From Opisthocomus hoazin (lineage: Eukaryota > Chordata > Aves > Opisthocomiformes > Opisthocomidae): DNA of 64,000 nt. The notes under the pieces were generated by a model, which did not search any database, was not told where the DNA came from, and saw only the letters and a program-made list of their open reading frames with translations. The stretch spans positions 5,208,001 through 5,272,000 of the forward strand of contig NC_134434.1 in NCBI RefSeq assembly GCF_030867145.1, written 5' to 3'. Positions 36,301 to 48,200 of the stretch are shown in pieces (the stretch's first letter is position 1; the number at the start of each line of letters is the position of its first letter). The translations under genes were made by a program, and so were the position numbers.

Positions 36301-37907
36301 CAGGCACGCCAGACCTCTTGGGAAATACAGCCCTCGCCAGCCTTTGTCACCGGAGGCAAAGCTCTGCCTGGCTGGGACAGAGGCAGTCAGTAAAGGAGGC
36401 TTTGATGGGGCCGGTGGCATCCATCCCTGGTCCTAGAGATGCTACACCAATGTCAGCAGCTGGCTGGGACAGTGATGCCACCGGGCGCAGGAAGAGGCAA
36501 TGAGTATTTCATTAACCTAAGCACCCAGCCCAGGAAAGAGCAATCAGGGAGCTCAGATCGGGGGTTAAAGGATCCCATTGGAGAGAAAAAAGACCAGGGG
36601 TGTGCCACTGCGCAGATGCCGCTGGGGAAAGCCATTTAGTGTTGGGCAGATGCACCCTTGGCACTTCTATAGAGGAGACCCCGCCTCCGCTCAGACAGCT
36701 CCTTTCCAGCAGCCTGGCAAGTCGTGATCTCTCTGATCATCGTACTCAGATCTCAGATCCACGCTCGGGACATCTGGCACAGCGAGGTACCACCGAGCAG
36801 CCCGGATGTCGGCACACAGCCTGGGGCAGCACTGACCCCCGCCTCCTGCAGACAGACACCCAGAGGTGTGCAGAGAGCCCTCGCACACCTGGCAGCTCCT
36901 CAGCAAGAGCTCAGCTCTGTCTGGAGCAGATGACAGGACTGCACCTCTGTCTCCTCCACGGAGTTGCTCTGTAATTGAAGAGCGAGGGAAAAACTGCACC
37001 AAGACCGTGTGGGATGCACGACAGCTTCTGAAGAGCAGCGAGAAACCCAGGCTCTCAGCCTAGTCCAGACTGCAAGGTGGGCACCCAGCCTGGTCCACAG
37101 CACAAGAATGGGCACCCACCTGCCCCAGAGCATGACAGCAGCACCCAACCTGCCCCAGAGCCGGGCTGTGCACTCACTCAGCACCGCCGGCTCCAGCTGC
37201 TCCCGGCTCAGAGCAGCACAGGGCTGGATGCCAGAAAAGGAGATGTTCTCCCAGCCAGGCCTCCAGCCTCTGCACACCCACTCTGCCCTCCAGAGAGGAT
37301 TTCAGGGAGCCAAGGAGGAGGTCAGTTAAAGTAAGAAGGTGGGAGGTGGGTGGGGTGGACCAGGGCTGTGAGCATCGCCTGCATCAGCTGGGTGCTGCCA
37401 GGCACGGAGGATGCAGTGGAAGGTGCACAAATACACGCTGGGAGAAGGCTCTGCTTCCAGGAGGGATGAGACAGCTCCAAGGGCAGCTTGCCACCGGGAT
37501 GACTTCTCACAGGACGCTGTGGCTTCCCCACCTCTCGCAGCCTCTAATTCAGGTGCAGCGTGCGGCTCGGAGCCATGCTCAGCCGCACGTCCCCAGCTCG
37601 GAGCTGACGCCGCCGAGCAGCGTTTTGTGGCTTTGTGCAACACCCAGGGCACGCAGGGCGACCCGGTAAGCCCTGCGCAGGCGTTCGGGGGACGTCCGCA
37701 GCGCTGGCTGGATGCTCGCTGGGCAGGGAGCAGTGCGTGCTCTCCATCCTCGGGTTGTCCACAACCACCCGCCACGGAAAAAGGTGGGAAAAGCGCCAGC
37801 AGCATCAGCCCTGCATAACCCAACGTACAGGTGGACGGGACGTGGCGGAGAGGCCAAGGGATGGATGCGGGGATGGAGGTGGCCTTGGTGGCACCGTGCC
37901 CATGAGG
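36301..37907. other. Intergenic DNA upstream of the NDEL1 promoter
   Basis: Nothing coding is recognised. A small degenerate minisatellite lies at 37081-37170. Long frames across it are products of the repeat and high GC. Confidence 0.5.
37081..37170 (+). repeat. Degenerate minisatellite, about three 30-bp units
   Basis: Three consecutive units of 29-31 bp each begin with GCACCCA and continue with CCTG-rich sequence and CCAGAG or CACAG: 37081-37111, 37112-37140 and 37141-37170. The second and third are the most alike. Confidence 0.7.
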
Positions 37908-38585
37908 ATCATAGAATCACAGAATGGTCAGGGTTGGAAGCGACCTTGAAGATCATCTGGTTCCAACCCCCCTGCCAAGAGCAGGGACATCTTCCACCAG
38001 CCCAGGGTGCTCAGAGCTCCATCCAACCTGGCCTTGAACACTGCCAGGGAGGGGGCAGCCACAGCTTCTCTGGGCAACCTGGGCCAGTTTTTCACCACCC
38101 TCATGGGGAAGAATTTCTTCCTGATATCTAATCTCAGTCTGCCCTCTTTTAGTTTAGAGCCATTCCCCCTTGTCCTATCCCTACACCCCCTTGGGAAAAG
38201 CCCCTCTCCATCCTTCCTGTCGGCCCCTCCAGGCAGTGGCAGCTGCTCTGAGGTCACCCCGGAGCCTTCTCTTCTCCAGGCTGAACAGCCCCAACTCCCT
38301 CAGCCTGTCCTGCAGGAGAGGTGCTCCAGCCCTCAGATCATCTTCGTGCCCTCCTCTGGCCCTGCTCCAGCACATCCATGTCCTTCTGATGCTGGGGGCT
38401 CCAGAGCTGGACGCAGGACTCCAGGTGGGGTCTGATGAGAGTGGAGTAAAGGGGCAGAACCCCCTTCCTCGCCCTGCTGGCCACGCTGCTCTGGATGCAG
38501 CCCAGGGTACGGTTGGCTCTCTGGGCTTCCAGCACACATTGCCGGCTCGTGTTGAGCTTCTCACCCCCCAGTACCCCCAAGTCCC
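37908..38585 (-). mobile_element. CR1 LINE 3' fragment, different subfamily (about 680 bp)
   Basis: It begins on plus with ATCATAGAATCACAGAATGG. Its 3' region ('gatcatctggttccaacccc', 'ctgccaagagcagggacatc') differs from the other copies, so it belongs to another CR1 subfamily. On minus it encodes relics of the ORF2 C-terminus ([38 protein letters not shown]). It is 5'-truncated and abuts the 5' edge of the NDEL1 CpG island. Confidence 0.93.
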
Positions 38586-38689
38586 AATGAGGGCACCTGG
38601 CACGGCCACGGTCTCGGCCACCGTCACGCCACGTCGCCGGCAGCGTCGGCCCGCGGCAAGGGAAGCGCGAGGTCACCCCGCCATCGCCG

Positions 38690-38760
38690 CCCGCCGCTAA
38701 TGACAGGCCGGCCGGCTAATTACAGAGGGTAGGAAATTAAGCACGCAAACGAAGCTGAAG
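38690..38760. promoter_or_regulatory. Homeodomain-site cluster beside the CpG island
   Basis: TAATGACAG, CTAATTACAG, GAAATTAAGCA and GGATTAGGTCA follow each other within about 70 bp, between a CR1 element and the GC-rich NDEL1 promoter. The TAAT/ATTA density is high for such GC-rich surroundings. Candidate distal promoter element; functional status unknown. Confidence 0.3.
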
Positions 38761-39119
38761 GATTAGGTCAGCGGGGAGGGGGCCGGGAGGAGGTCGGAGG
38801 CCGAGCCACGGCCGCGCCGGGGAAGCGGGGGATGAGCAGGCCGGGACGGACGGGGACGGTGGCGGGAGGCACCCGGGGCTGGAGGTGACAAAGCGTCTCC
38901 CCACAGTGAGCTTCCCCGCTGTACGGGCTGCCCCGCGGCAGGACGAGGGCCGAGCAGCCAGGGGACCGCCCCGAAGGGCCGGGAACCGGGACCGCGGCCG
39001 CCTCGCCCCCCCTCCCCGCACTGTTGACACCGGGCACAGGCCCCGCCCCCGACCTGTGCGTCACAGCGGTGTCCCCGCCCTGCCGTGCGTCACTGACGAG
39101 GCCCCGCCCTCCGGAGTAC

Positions 39120-39182
39120 CCGGATGAGGCAGAGCCGGCGCCGGCGGGGCGGTGCTGCGGTCGTGACAAGGGATGCTCTCCG
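39120..39182 (+). other. NDEL1: Probable NDEL1 non-coding first exon
   Basis: The consensus donor CTCCG followed by GTGAGT lies at 39182/39183, less than 130 bp after the GC-box/CRE cluster. The first coding exon has a 12-nt leader before its ATG and a 5' acceptor, so an upstream non-coding exon is required. The transcription start is unknown and the left boundary approximate. A weaker alternative donor (CTGAAG followed by GTATTT) at 39615/39616 could end a longer or second first exon. Confidence 0.45.
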
Positions 39183-39627
39183 GTGAGTGGCGGCGGGTGC
39201 GGACGGCGGAGGCCGGGGATCCCCGCGGCGGCAGCCGGCCCGGCCCGGCCCGGGGAGGGGGGGGAACGGGAACACGGGGAGGACGTGGGGAGGGCGCCCG
39301 TCGCGGTGCCGGGGGCTGCGGGCCTCGCACCCTTCGCCGATTGGCTGCAAACTGACAACGGGGCAGGTCCCGCCTTCCTTCGCGCTCTGTTGGCCGGCGG
39401 CTGAGCCCTCTCCGCCTTTCCATTGGCTGAAGCGAATGCCTGTCGCTGACCCGCCCGGCTCGCGCCTGCCCTCCCGGCCACCGCCCTGAGCGAGCCGGTA
39501 TCCCCTCAGTCGCCTCCAGCGGGGCGGGGGGTGCGCGGTGTCCGGGCCCCGCTTCCCGCCGGGGCCGGCCGTGCCCGCCCGGGGACCCGCGCGGGGAAGA
39601 GCCCCTTTTCTGAAGGTATTTTCCTCT

Positions 39628-39650
39628 GGGAGGGAGGGAAGGAGGGAGGG
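39628..39650 (+). repeat. G-quadruplex motif in the CpG island
   Basis: Five GGG tracts separated by single A or AAGGA loops, immediately before an ATG at 39655 that opens a 50-codon frame of unknown relevance. Fits the standard G4 pattern. Confidence 0.85.
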
Positions 39651-40342
39651 AGCCATGTCGGGTGCGGAGCTGCCGTCCCGCGGCGGCGGGGCTCGCTCCT
39701 GCCTCAGCCGCTCCGGGGTTTGCGGGCCTGCGGGGAGGAAACGCGTTTTCTTGCGGCGTCAGGCCGCGGGCCGGGGCGGCTGCGGGCTGGCGGCGGGGGG
39801 GGGCTGAAGGCGGCCGGGGGGGTTGGAGCAGCCCGGGTCTGCGCCTCTGAGGGGGGGGGGGTCGGCGCGAAAGTGCAGAATTCGGGTGGATTCAGCCCAA
39901 ACTGGCCAGCCCGCGGGGCCCGTCCGGCTCCGGAGCTGCTCCCGGGCGGGCGAGGCGGCTCAGCCCCGGGTCTCGCCTAGGCCGGGGGCCATCCTTCCCC
40001 CGTGGGGTGCGAGGAGGAGGAGGGCGAGGTGGTGGCGAGTGGCTTCTGACTTTGGGGGTTGGAGTAGGTGATCCCCAGAGCTCCCGTCCGACCCCCGCCA
40101 TCCTGCGATGCGCTGGCTTCACGATGCTGTGGCTTCAGCCCTTCCTCAGGGCGGTTTCTGAGCTTGGAGGGTCTTGGCCGTGTGCAGGAACGTGCTGCAG
40201 AGTAAGTTCTGGCTGTCTTCAGGGAGCACAGCGGCTCCTTCTGCAGCCACCGTGCCTCCTTTGTAGGTGGCTTTGTCCCAGAGGGTGTTTAGTTTTCCAT
40301 CACCCATCCCCAGTCACTGAGAGGAGGCTGGAAGTGTGATGT

Positions 40343-40744
40343 CACGGAATCATAGAATGGTCGGGGTTGGAAGGGACTTCTGTGAGTCACCCAGCCCAAC
40401 CCTCCTGCCGAAGCAGGGTCACCCAGAGCAGGCTGCACAGCACCGTGTCCAGGTAGGTCTGGAATATCTCCAGAGAAGGAGACTCCACAGCCTCCCTGGG
40501 CAGCCTGGGCCAGGGCTCCGTCACCCTCAGAGGGAAGAAGTTCTTCCTCATGTTCAGCTGGAACTTCCTCGGCTTCAGTTTGTGCCCGTTGCCCCTTGTC
40601 CTGTCGCTGGGCACCACTGGAAAGAGTCTGGCCCCGTCCTCCTGACCCCCACCCTGCAGATATTTATAGGCATTTATAAGGTGCCCTCTCAGCTTTCTCT
40701 TCTCCAGGCTGAACAAGCCCAGCTCCCTCAGCATTTCCTCATAG
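40343..40744 (-). mobile_element. CR1 LINE 3' fragment (about 400 bp)
   Basis: It begins on plus with CACGGAATCATAGAATGG. On minus it encodes the same CR1 ORF2 C-terminal relic as the copies at 18.4 and 24.7 kb ([18 protein letters not shown]). Similarity ends at 'cagcatttcctcatag'. It lies in NDEL1 intron 1, just 3' of the CpG island. Confidence 0.94.
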
Positions 40745-41551
40745 ATTTGCCACCGTTCTCGTAAAACACTTGGTGGATCAGATGCCTAGTGTACATCTCT
40801 GTTGGATGTTTTTCAGTAGTTCTGTGCAAGTTTTTCTCTAAGGTTTTTATCGCCTCCCTCTCAGCGAGTCCTGTTGTGTTTCATATAAACAGGACCAAAC
40901 TCAAACAGTCCCTACCTCGTGTTCCCAGTTTGAGGGGTTTGACCCAAATTGCAGCAGACATGCCGTGAAGGATGAATGCAGCCGACACAAGATGAAATAC
41001 GCTGTTAGGGTTAGACTTCCAGTTAAGGGACTTCCCATTAACTTGTCTCTTTCTCCTTCCTAGGGAGGAGGAGAGCTGTCCTCGCCCACCCGCAGCCCAG
41101 CTGTGTCACTCTTGACCAGTTTGCACTGGGAGTATTTGGTGACTCGGGGCTTCTGTGTTCCCTCTGAAACTATCTTGACTTGGTCACGAGTGCGGAGAGG
41201 CGGAGGGCACTTTTGGGGGCCTGTGGCATTTATTGCCCTGAGAGGTGGTTAAATAGGTGAAACTGCAGAAGAGTTCTTTGGATATGTAAGCATTTTTTTT
41301 TCTTCTTTTTCTCCTCCCCCCCTTCTTTTTCTGGAAGCAATTCCTGGACGCTGCAGAGGGTAGGTGGCCTTGTCAAGGTCAGTGTTTTGTCAGAGGTATT
41401 AGCAACCAAGAGGAAGGAGCTGTCCCGGGGCAGAAAAGTGGCTAGGAGGCTTGTATATTTTTTCATTTATATTTCAGTTTGGTGTGTTGGCAGTGTGACT
41501 GCACAGGCATGCTGGTTGATAGTGCCAGTTAACTGTAATTTTATGGGATAT

Positions 41552-41962
41552 TGTTTTGGTTTCGGCTGCCGCCGGCAACAAAAGCGCCACGTGGCCGCCC
41601 CTCCCCCCGCCGGCGTGCGGAGGAGAATGGAAAGAAACAGGCAGAAACCGGTGGGTCGGGATAAGGGCAGTTTAACAGAACAGCAAACAGAGGGAAAACA
41701 GGAACAACAACGATAGAGATAAGGAGAAAGCACAACAACGAACTGTACAGACAGTCGCTCTCCCGAAACCGGACCGACGCTGCGCCCCCCCAAGCCGCGA
41801 GTGCCTTCCCGCCGCGCCGCCCCCCCCCGGAACCCAGCGTGACGTCACAGGGTATGGAACACCGGGCTCTGTTCGGCCAGGTGGGGTCAGCCCCCACCCC
41901 CCGGCTGTGCCCCTTCCTGGAGTCCGGTGAAAATTAACCCTGTTCTGGCCAAACCCAGGACA
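41552..41962 (-). mobile_element. ERV-L type solo LTR (411 bp)
   Basis: Read on minus, the element starts TGTCCTGGGTTTGGCC, continues with GGGTTAATTTTCACC and ends CCGAAACCAAAACA. This is the TGTCCTGG...TTAATTTTC...CA layout of avian ERV-L LTRs. An internal GTTAAACTGCCCTTATCCC resembles the family's 'taaactgtttttatctc' stretch near its 3' end. Flanks GATAT (41547-41551) and CATAT (41963-41967) fit a 5-bp target duplication with one change. No gag, pol or env sequence adjoins, so it is a solo LTR left by recombination. A palindromic CRE (TGACGTCA) sits at 41840-41847. It lies antisense to NDEL1 in intron 1. Confidence 0.85.
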
Positions 41963-42232
41963 CATATGACAGGTGGGGGCAAGTAGTGTGTTTTTTGGAT
42001 TAGCAGTGTTAGGTCTGCCCTGGAAGAGATCCTCTGCCTTGCTTTCAGACCCAGACCTGGCTGGGCTCTGTACTCATGTTGTGCGCGTGGAGGCAGAGCC
42101 CAGGCATTCTACTTCTGGTTTGCACATGTGGAGATTTGGTCGTGCGTGTCATGGGGAGTTGCAGAGGTGAAGGCACGTGTCCAGAGGCATAGTGATTTAA
42201 TTTCCTTCCCCTCTCTTTGGGGTAAAGCCTTC

Positions 42233-42249
42233 TTTTTTTTTTTTTTTTT
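42233..42249 (+). repeat. Poly-T run (17 T)
   Basis: An uninterrupted run of 17 T in NDEL1 intron 1, without an adjacent retroposed sequence that I can recognise. Confidence 0.95.
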
Positions 42250-45200
42250 CTCCTGAATCTTTAGAGGTTGCAGACATTTGCGATAATTCCTCGTTTGGTT
42301 GGGAAGGAAAGAGAAGAGAAAGGAAAGCAAGAAAGTGGAGAGAAAACACAAGACTGATGATGTCTGTGACCTTGGTGCCACAAAGAGTCTTGTCTCTAGA
42401 CATGTCTGAGAGTAAACTACCAGAAAGTATGGCAACAAAGTACTATTTATTCCTGCCATCTATTACAGTTATTTTTGAGAAGCAGGGGAAGTCAGACTAC
42501 AGAAAGGAAGTGGTCTTTTTACAGTCCTTCTTGATGTTTGTGACACCACGGGCATAATCAAGATAAACTATGAAGTGTGTTCAAGCAGTCTGCCTTTCGC
42601 TACTGTCCTGCACTCATCCGTGGGCAAAACAAGACATACCCATCAAAGCACATTTTTCTTGATACAACCGTGTCCCTGGAGGGATCTTCTGTCGATATGG
42701 CCCAGTAGCAGATTGTGCTTCTTCACTGTCCCGATCAACATAGAGTTTAGGGATTTATTCTTAACTCTCATCTTGTTAAGTGCTTACCAAAGAGACTTAA
42801 GGTCTTCTCTGTTGGTGGCTGGCCTGTGACTAGCTTTCGGGTAGTATTTTTCAAACCATTTTCCCCTCCCTGGAACTGGTAGAACTTCAGAGATTTAAAA
42901 GCAACAGAATTTACTCCTCTTGGAAGAAACCTTTGCGAAGTGCCTTTCCCTTTAAGTTTCTTGGTCACTTGTCATTCTGCAGCGTCCAGAAGTATCTTAG
43001 CCCTGTGGCCAATGCCTTTCCAGGGGATGTGGTCATCGGGATCATATTAATTGCTGAGATAATAGGGAGCCCCAAGGGATGAGTGTGCTGTCATTTGTTG
43101 CAAGCTCTTTGCTGTGCTTGTCATAAGCTCTCAGATAAATTCATCGCTTCTGAGTAGGATGCTCTGTAATTTCTCAAGGTTTAAAAAGAAATCGGGCAAC
43201 TGTGGGTTCGAGAAGGTGCAAGCTGGGTGGATAATCTCCAGAGGTGGTGGTGGGGTGTGCAGGCACATGGCAGTTCATGCCGGCTGTCAGCCTCCGGTGT
43301 ACAGTCAGGGTTGGTGCTCCTGCTGCTCGTCGTATCTCACTGGCTTCCTCAGCGGTGGCTCTCCAGAGAGCAGAGGTTGAGGCAGGGAGAAGCACATCCT
43401 TTTCACAGCCTTAATTTCCTTCTCAGTTTGCTCTTGACTCCACACCCTTCTGCTCTGGGTGGATTCATCCCCCTGGGGATGCTGGACATGGAGCTGGGAA
43501 CAAACTGTTCTTGTGGTCAGGCGCACTTGTCCTGGGCCATGCACATCTCCAGGGGCCTTTTCTTCATCTGTGCAGATACTGAACCTGCATCAGGAGCACC
43601 AACCTGTTTTTTTTTAAGGTACTTCAGTGATGTTATTTGGGAACAAATAGAGGTCAGATATCTAAACTTCCCATGTTTTTGAAAGGGATAATTTTTTTAG
43701 TACTAAATTCTGATGCTTTTGGTAGTTGTAGCTTAATTTCTGGAAAGAGGCTGCTTGCATCAGTACCTTCCTGCTGGGTTCAAGGCTTGCATCCTGGTGC
43801 TGTTACCAAGGGGTTTTTTGCCCCACTGGATATCGTGTATTCACGAGGTGTGTGAGTCTTGGCCGTGTGGTGTAAAGCATACCTGTTTTATTTGATTAAT
43901 AAGGCTGATTCCACAAGAGGCTGTTGAGATAAGAAGGCTTTACTGTATGCTGTTCGGTCATCTTAAAGGCTTTTAGTCTGAACCTGGCACAGAGTTCCTG
44001 CAGGTAGGATTTGGTTAGCTTCTGCCTACTGTGCTGTCCGAATTGGAAATGCATGATTTGTTATTATGGCAGAGGGAGGAGTGTTGTGCTGATGCTGTGC
44101 TCTTGTGCCTTTCTTTTTTTCCTGAAAGCTCATGTGCTGCTGTTGTAAGAGGCAAGGAGGTATTTGTTGTGGTTGACCAGAGAACATTCAGTTCAAAAAT
44201 AGTATTGCAGGAAAAGACAGAGGTTCACTTTCCGAAGCAGCGATGGAAGCAGGCAGCCTTCCAAAATGCATATGAAAATGCCTCCAGCTCCTATTTCGGG
44301 ATGAGAAAAACAAGCACAAAATTGACTGGTAAAATCTAATCCGTGGCTATTGTTTGTTTGTTTTCCATTTTCTAATAAGTGAAAGACAATGCCAGTTTGT
44401 TTTGATTTTTGACTGGAGTCCTCAGGTTCCTTTGCACTGAGTCCTGGTTGGGTTTTGGGAAAACATCCAGAGCTTCAGGGGTGTAGGGGGTTACCTGTTG
44501 GTTCTTGTGGTTTGACAAGGTCAAGAATGGTGGAAACAATTTCTTCTGCTTTTCTGTCTGTGAATCAGCATAAAATAAAGCTGAGGAAGAAGATCTGGGT
44601 AGCTCTCCATGGAAGCTCTGGACGGTGCCAGCACGCGATGGCAGAGTCATTCCCTGCGAGAAGGACATGACTGCAGCAATTACACGGCACTCTGGTAGCC
44701 AGAATGGGTTGTTATCTTGAGAACTGAAGGCCAGATAGTGAGCTTGGCAGAATTTCTTTATCAAGTCCTGTTTTAGGTAGTTACTTGTTTAATTCCAAAG
44801 GTCAGTGGACGTTTGTATTGCCTTCAGTGGTGGGGCAGCAAATTGTGGGTGGGGGAGTCCTAGCACTGTGGCTTGTAGCACTCGAGTGGCATTGCTTTGC
44901 CTCTGCTTAAGTCTTTGTGTTTGGTGTCTAAAAATGTTGGGCAAACAGGACTGTGAGGAAGAAAGCTGGTGGCCTGTGTGCAGAAAAATGACCCGTTCGT
45001 GGACATTAAATAATATTAATTCACTTTTATATGACAAGTATTTATAAGCTAGTTTTAAGTGGGAGAACGCGGAAAGATTAAAATCAGGAAGAATGGTTTA
45101 TCCAGCCAGCTGAGATGCTGCAGGTACCTCCTGGGTGAATCGCAGCTGCCTCTGAGGAGCGCTCAAAATCATTTTGGACGTGCTGCTACAGCTCATCCTT

Positions 45201-48200
45201 GCCGTGATGCGTCAGTGGTTGAGCTGGCTCTGAGAGCAGGGAGGAGTGGATTACCAGCTGGGGGAGGGGGTGGGTAGAACTCGAATCATCGTGTTATATT
45301 TCGGTTAGTGTTTTGGTCTGTTATTTGATCCAAACCCTAGCAGCAACCTCCAGTCACATGGAGAGCCCAGGAAGCTTTTTTCTAAGGTACTGTGTTACAC
45401 TGCAAGCCGTGTTTGTGTTTTCATGACTTAGCTGAAAGGTGGCTCCATAAAGATTTCGGTTTGGCCTTGAGGGCAAGATTCTTTAAGCTACTTGAAAAAT
45501 ACTGTCTGCATGTTAATTTAGTTACTTCTGCTGCGTGTTGGGTTTGGCCTTTGGCTCTTGTGATATCCAGAAGATATTGAGCATCTCACTTGTAAGGATG
45601 CTTTTGGAGGTGGGAAACCAGATTTGTCCTGTACAAAACCCCCTGGCTTTAGAGAACTGCTTAACCTCCAAGCTGCATTTTTTTAGAGTGATCGCAGAGT
45701 GGAAAAGCCGTTCCGTTTTAATGGTGGAGAGTTACTCTGTCCCACTGACTGTGTAAGGGGGGGCTTGAAAGGAGCCACCGCGTTTTGAACGTGGCTCTTC
45801 TTTGAGAGCTGCTTCGAGTCCTGGAGTTATGCCCGCGTAACTGAGTTTTCCCAGGGCGCTGCGTGAATGCTAAGCTCTGTTGTAATGAATTCCGAGTGGG
45901 CAGCAGCATAAGCCTGCTCTCATTTTCCCTGGAAGACGCTGCTGCATTGTCTTGTCTGTACCCTGAAAGCCTCAGTGTTGTTCGTCAAAGGCTTGATTCT
46001 GCAAGTGCCACGTATGCAAAGAAGCCCGTGAATAGGAAGGACTTGCCGTGCTGGTTCTCAGCTCCTCACATAATGCCCAGAGCCGGGACAACCGGCAACA
46101 GGCTGAAGCAAAGCAGTTTTTGTTAAACTCTTGGTATTCCGTGGGCATCCGCTCTCCCACACGTGAGATGTTTAAAATTATCTGGTTATGTTCTGATAAT
46201 GCCTGGGAGTCGTGCTCTGCCAGACAGGTGCTTGGATGGGCTCGTGTTTCTGTGCCGTAAAAGGAGGGAATGGGCAAAGGCTGGTGGAAGGGAAGCCATT
46301 TACTCCTGGCCAGATGTGTGTCGGTGGCAGGATTGGAAGCTGGCTGCATCTCCCAACTCTCAGACCAGTGTTTTGGCCATGAACCACCTTGTTTGTGGAG
46401 TGTGCATACGTGCTTTTACTCTTTCTCCTGTTCCCACTGCATGTGAGGGGAGGCAATGATGTAGCTTAGTGTACAAAAAGTGGGATATGGAGATTAGGGC
46501 TTAGTATTGCGTGCTGGCATTAGCAGCTGGTGTAGGTGTTTATGCAGTGCAGTTAGCAGATCAAAAATCCATGCTGATAGCATTAGACGTGATGGTAGGC
46601 ATGGGGTGTGGGTAATCATGAACTACAATGCGCTTAACCAAGGCGGGCAAAGGGTGGTAGGCTCGGAAGAGGTCAGCTTGCTCCCGCGGGGTGGGTTTGG
46701 GAGGGAGGAGTTGCTGCCGAGGGGCCTGAAGTACCGCAGGGCTGAACCTTCTCCCTCTGGTGTCTGAAAGGAAAGGATCTTTTGACAAGGAATAAGAAAT
46801 AAATCTCCTGCATCGGCGGCTGGTGACTCTGTAAGTACTTGTGGGTTGCAGGCAGCCCTTCCTTCCCACTGCTGGCACGGAGGGCTGGGTTTGCAGGGAT
46901 TCCTCGTGTGTTATTTCCAGGGGTGTGCCGGTGTGAGCAGGCAGGAAGGAGTCTCGGGCCCCGGCATATCTTATCTTGGCTACTTCTAGGAAATGATGTA
47001 AGATGCTTCCTTGTATAAACCTTTTTTTTCTAAACACATCCTGAATTTTGCTGACGGGTGGCTTCCTGGATGTTTACCTTCTGAGATCAGCTCCTCCGGA
47101 GCTGTGGGAGCTGACCCCGCTCTGTGCTACGCCTCATTTATTTTGGGGAGAATGTGCTTTTTTTTGCTGATCTCAGCCTCTCGGAGTGTGCCAAGTGCCT
47201 TGGAGGGAAAGGTCAGAAGGCTTTCACGGAAGCGGTTGAGTGAGACCGGCGCAGGGCTGATGCTGCGGGCAGCACGCGGCGGTAGCCGAGCCGTTCACCT
47301 CTTCCCCTTCCCGGTGATCTGAATCGCAGTTTGGGAGCGGCGTGACGCGTGCCTGAGCCGCAGCAGATGCCCGCTCGCCTTCATGCGCCCGACTGCGAAA
47401 CCGCGACGGTCTGGGAGGTGATTCATGGGCTCTGCCTCCACTGGAAACAGCCGCTCGCGCAGGGCGCGTGATTTGTCCCTGTGTTGTGGTTCAGCAGCCT
47501 TGGTAACAGGTGAAACAACTGAAGCAAGTACACCCCAAGAAATTTATCTGAAGAGGTACAGCAGGCCTGAAAATATATGTGCTTGGTGGAATTATAATGG
47601 AATAGAATAGTGGAATGGAATATGGACACTTATGTTCTGTTTTCTCAGTACAGGGCAATGCAGAAAATGAACACTCTCAGTTCTATCTGGCAGTGTGCAG
47701 ACCTGATTCCCGACAACCTTTCTTCTGCAATGAAGCTGTAAAGTTAAATAAACACAGCCCGAGAGAGCTGGGGTGCTTTTGAGGCGCTTACCACCCTCTG
47801 GATAAATTTGATCTTGTGCCCTCAGGTTGTGGCAGCTGCACTCTCAGCTGAAGAACAAACATAACAGCTCTGCCTCGCTTTATTCATGAGCTAAGTGCCA
47901 GCCTCTGAAATGAGCCTGTCTGCCCTCTGATGAAAGCAGGGGACTGTTTTGTCCCACTTTTGGGTGTCTGAAATGTGGGTTGCGGAGATGCAGGACATGT
48001 TAGCGTGACAGTTTTAGGCCTGAAGGGACAGTGTTGGCTATTGATGCCTGTTGGAGTGTGAAAGTCAGGACTTCTAGGTCAGCCATTACCGATTGATGAG
48101 CCTGATGCAAGCGTTGTTTAAAGCTTTTGCCATGTACAGAGAAAAGATTGGTTTCAGCTTATTCTTTCAGTTTTTCTGCTTATTCTTTTCTGGGTGTTAA

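Larger units (their letters stand above)
38770..40090 (+). promoter_or_regulatory. NDEL1: CpG island, likely NDEL1 promoter
   Basis: About 1.3 kb of CpG-dense, GC-rich DNA. GC boxes (CCCCGCCC) occur near 39041, 39073 and 39102. Two TGCGTCA half-CRE/AP-1-like sites lie at 39057-39063 and 39086-39092. These are followed by a splice donor at 39183. Two inverted CCAAT boxes (ATTGG at 39340-39344 and 39422-39426) lie downstream and could serve a second start. It is the only CpG island between RNF222 and the first NDEL1 coding exon and has the right orientation for a housekeeping-type promoter. Confidence 0.7.

Noticed and set aside
39655-39807. 50-codon ATG frame after the G-quadruplex motif in the CpG island
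   Set aside because: Composition is pure GC-rich low complexity and it does not connect in frame to NDEL1; at most an upstream frame.
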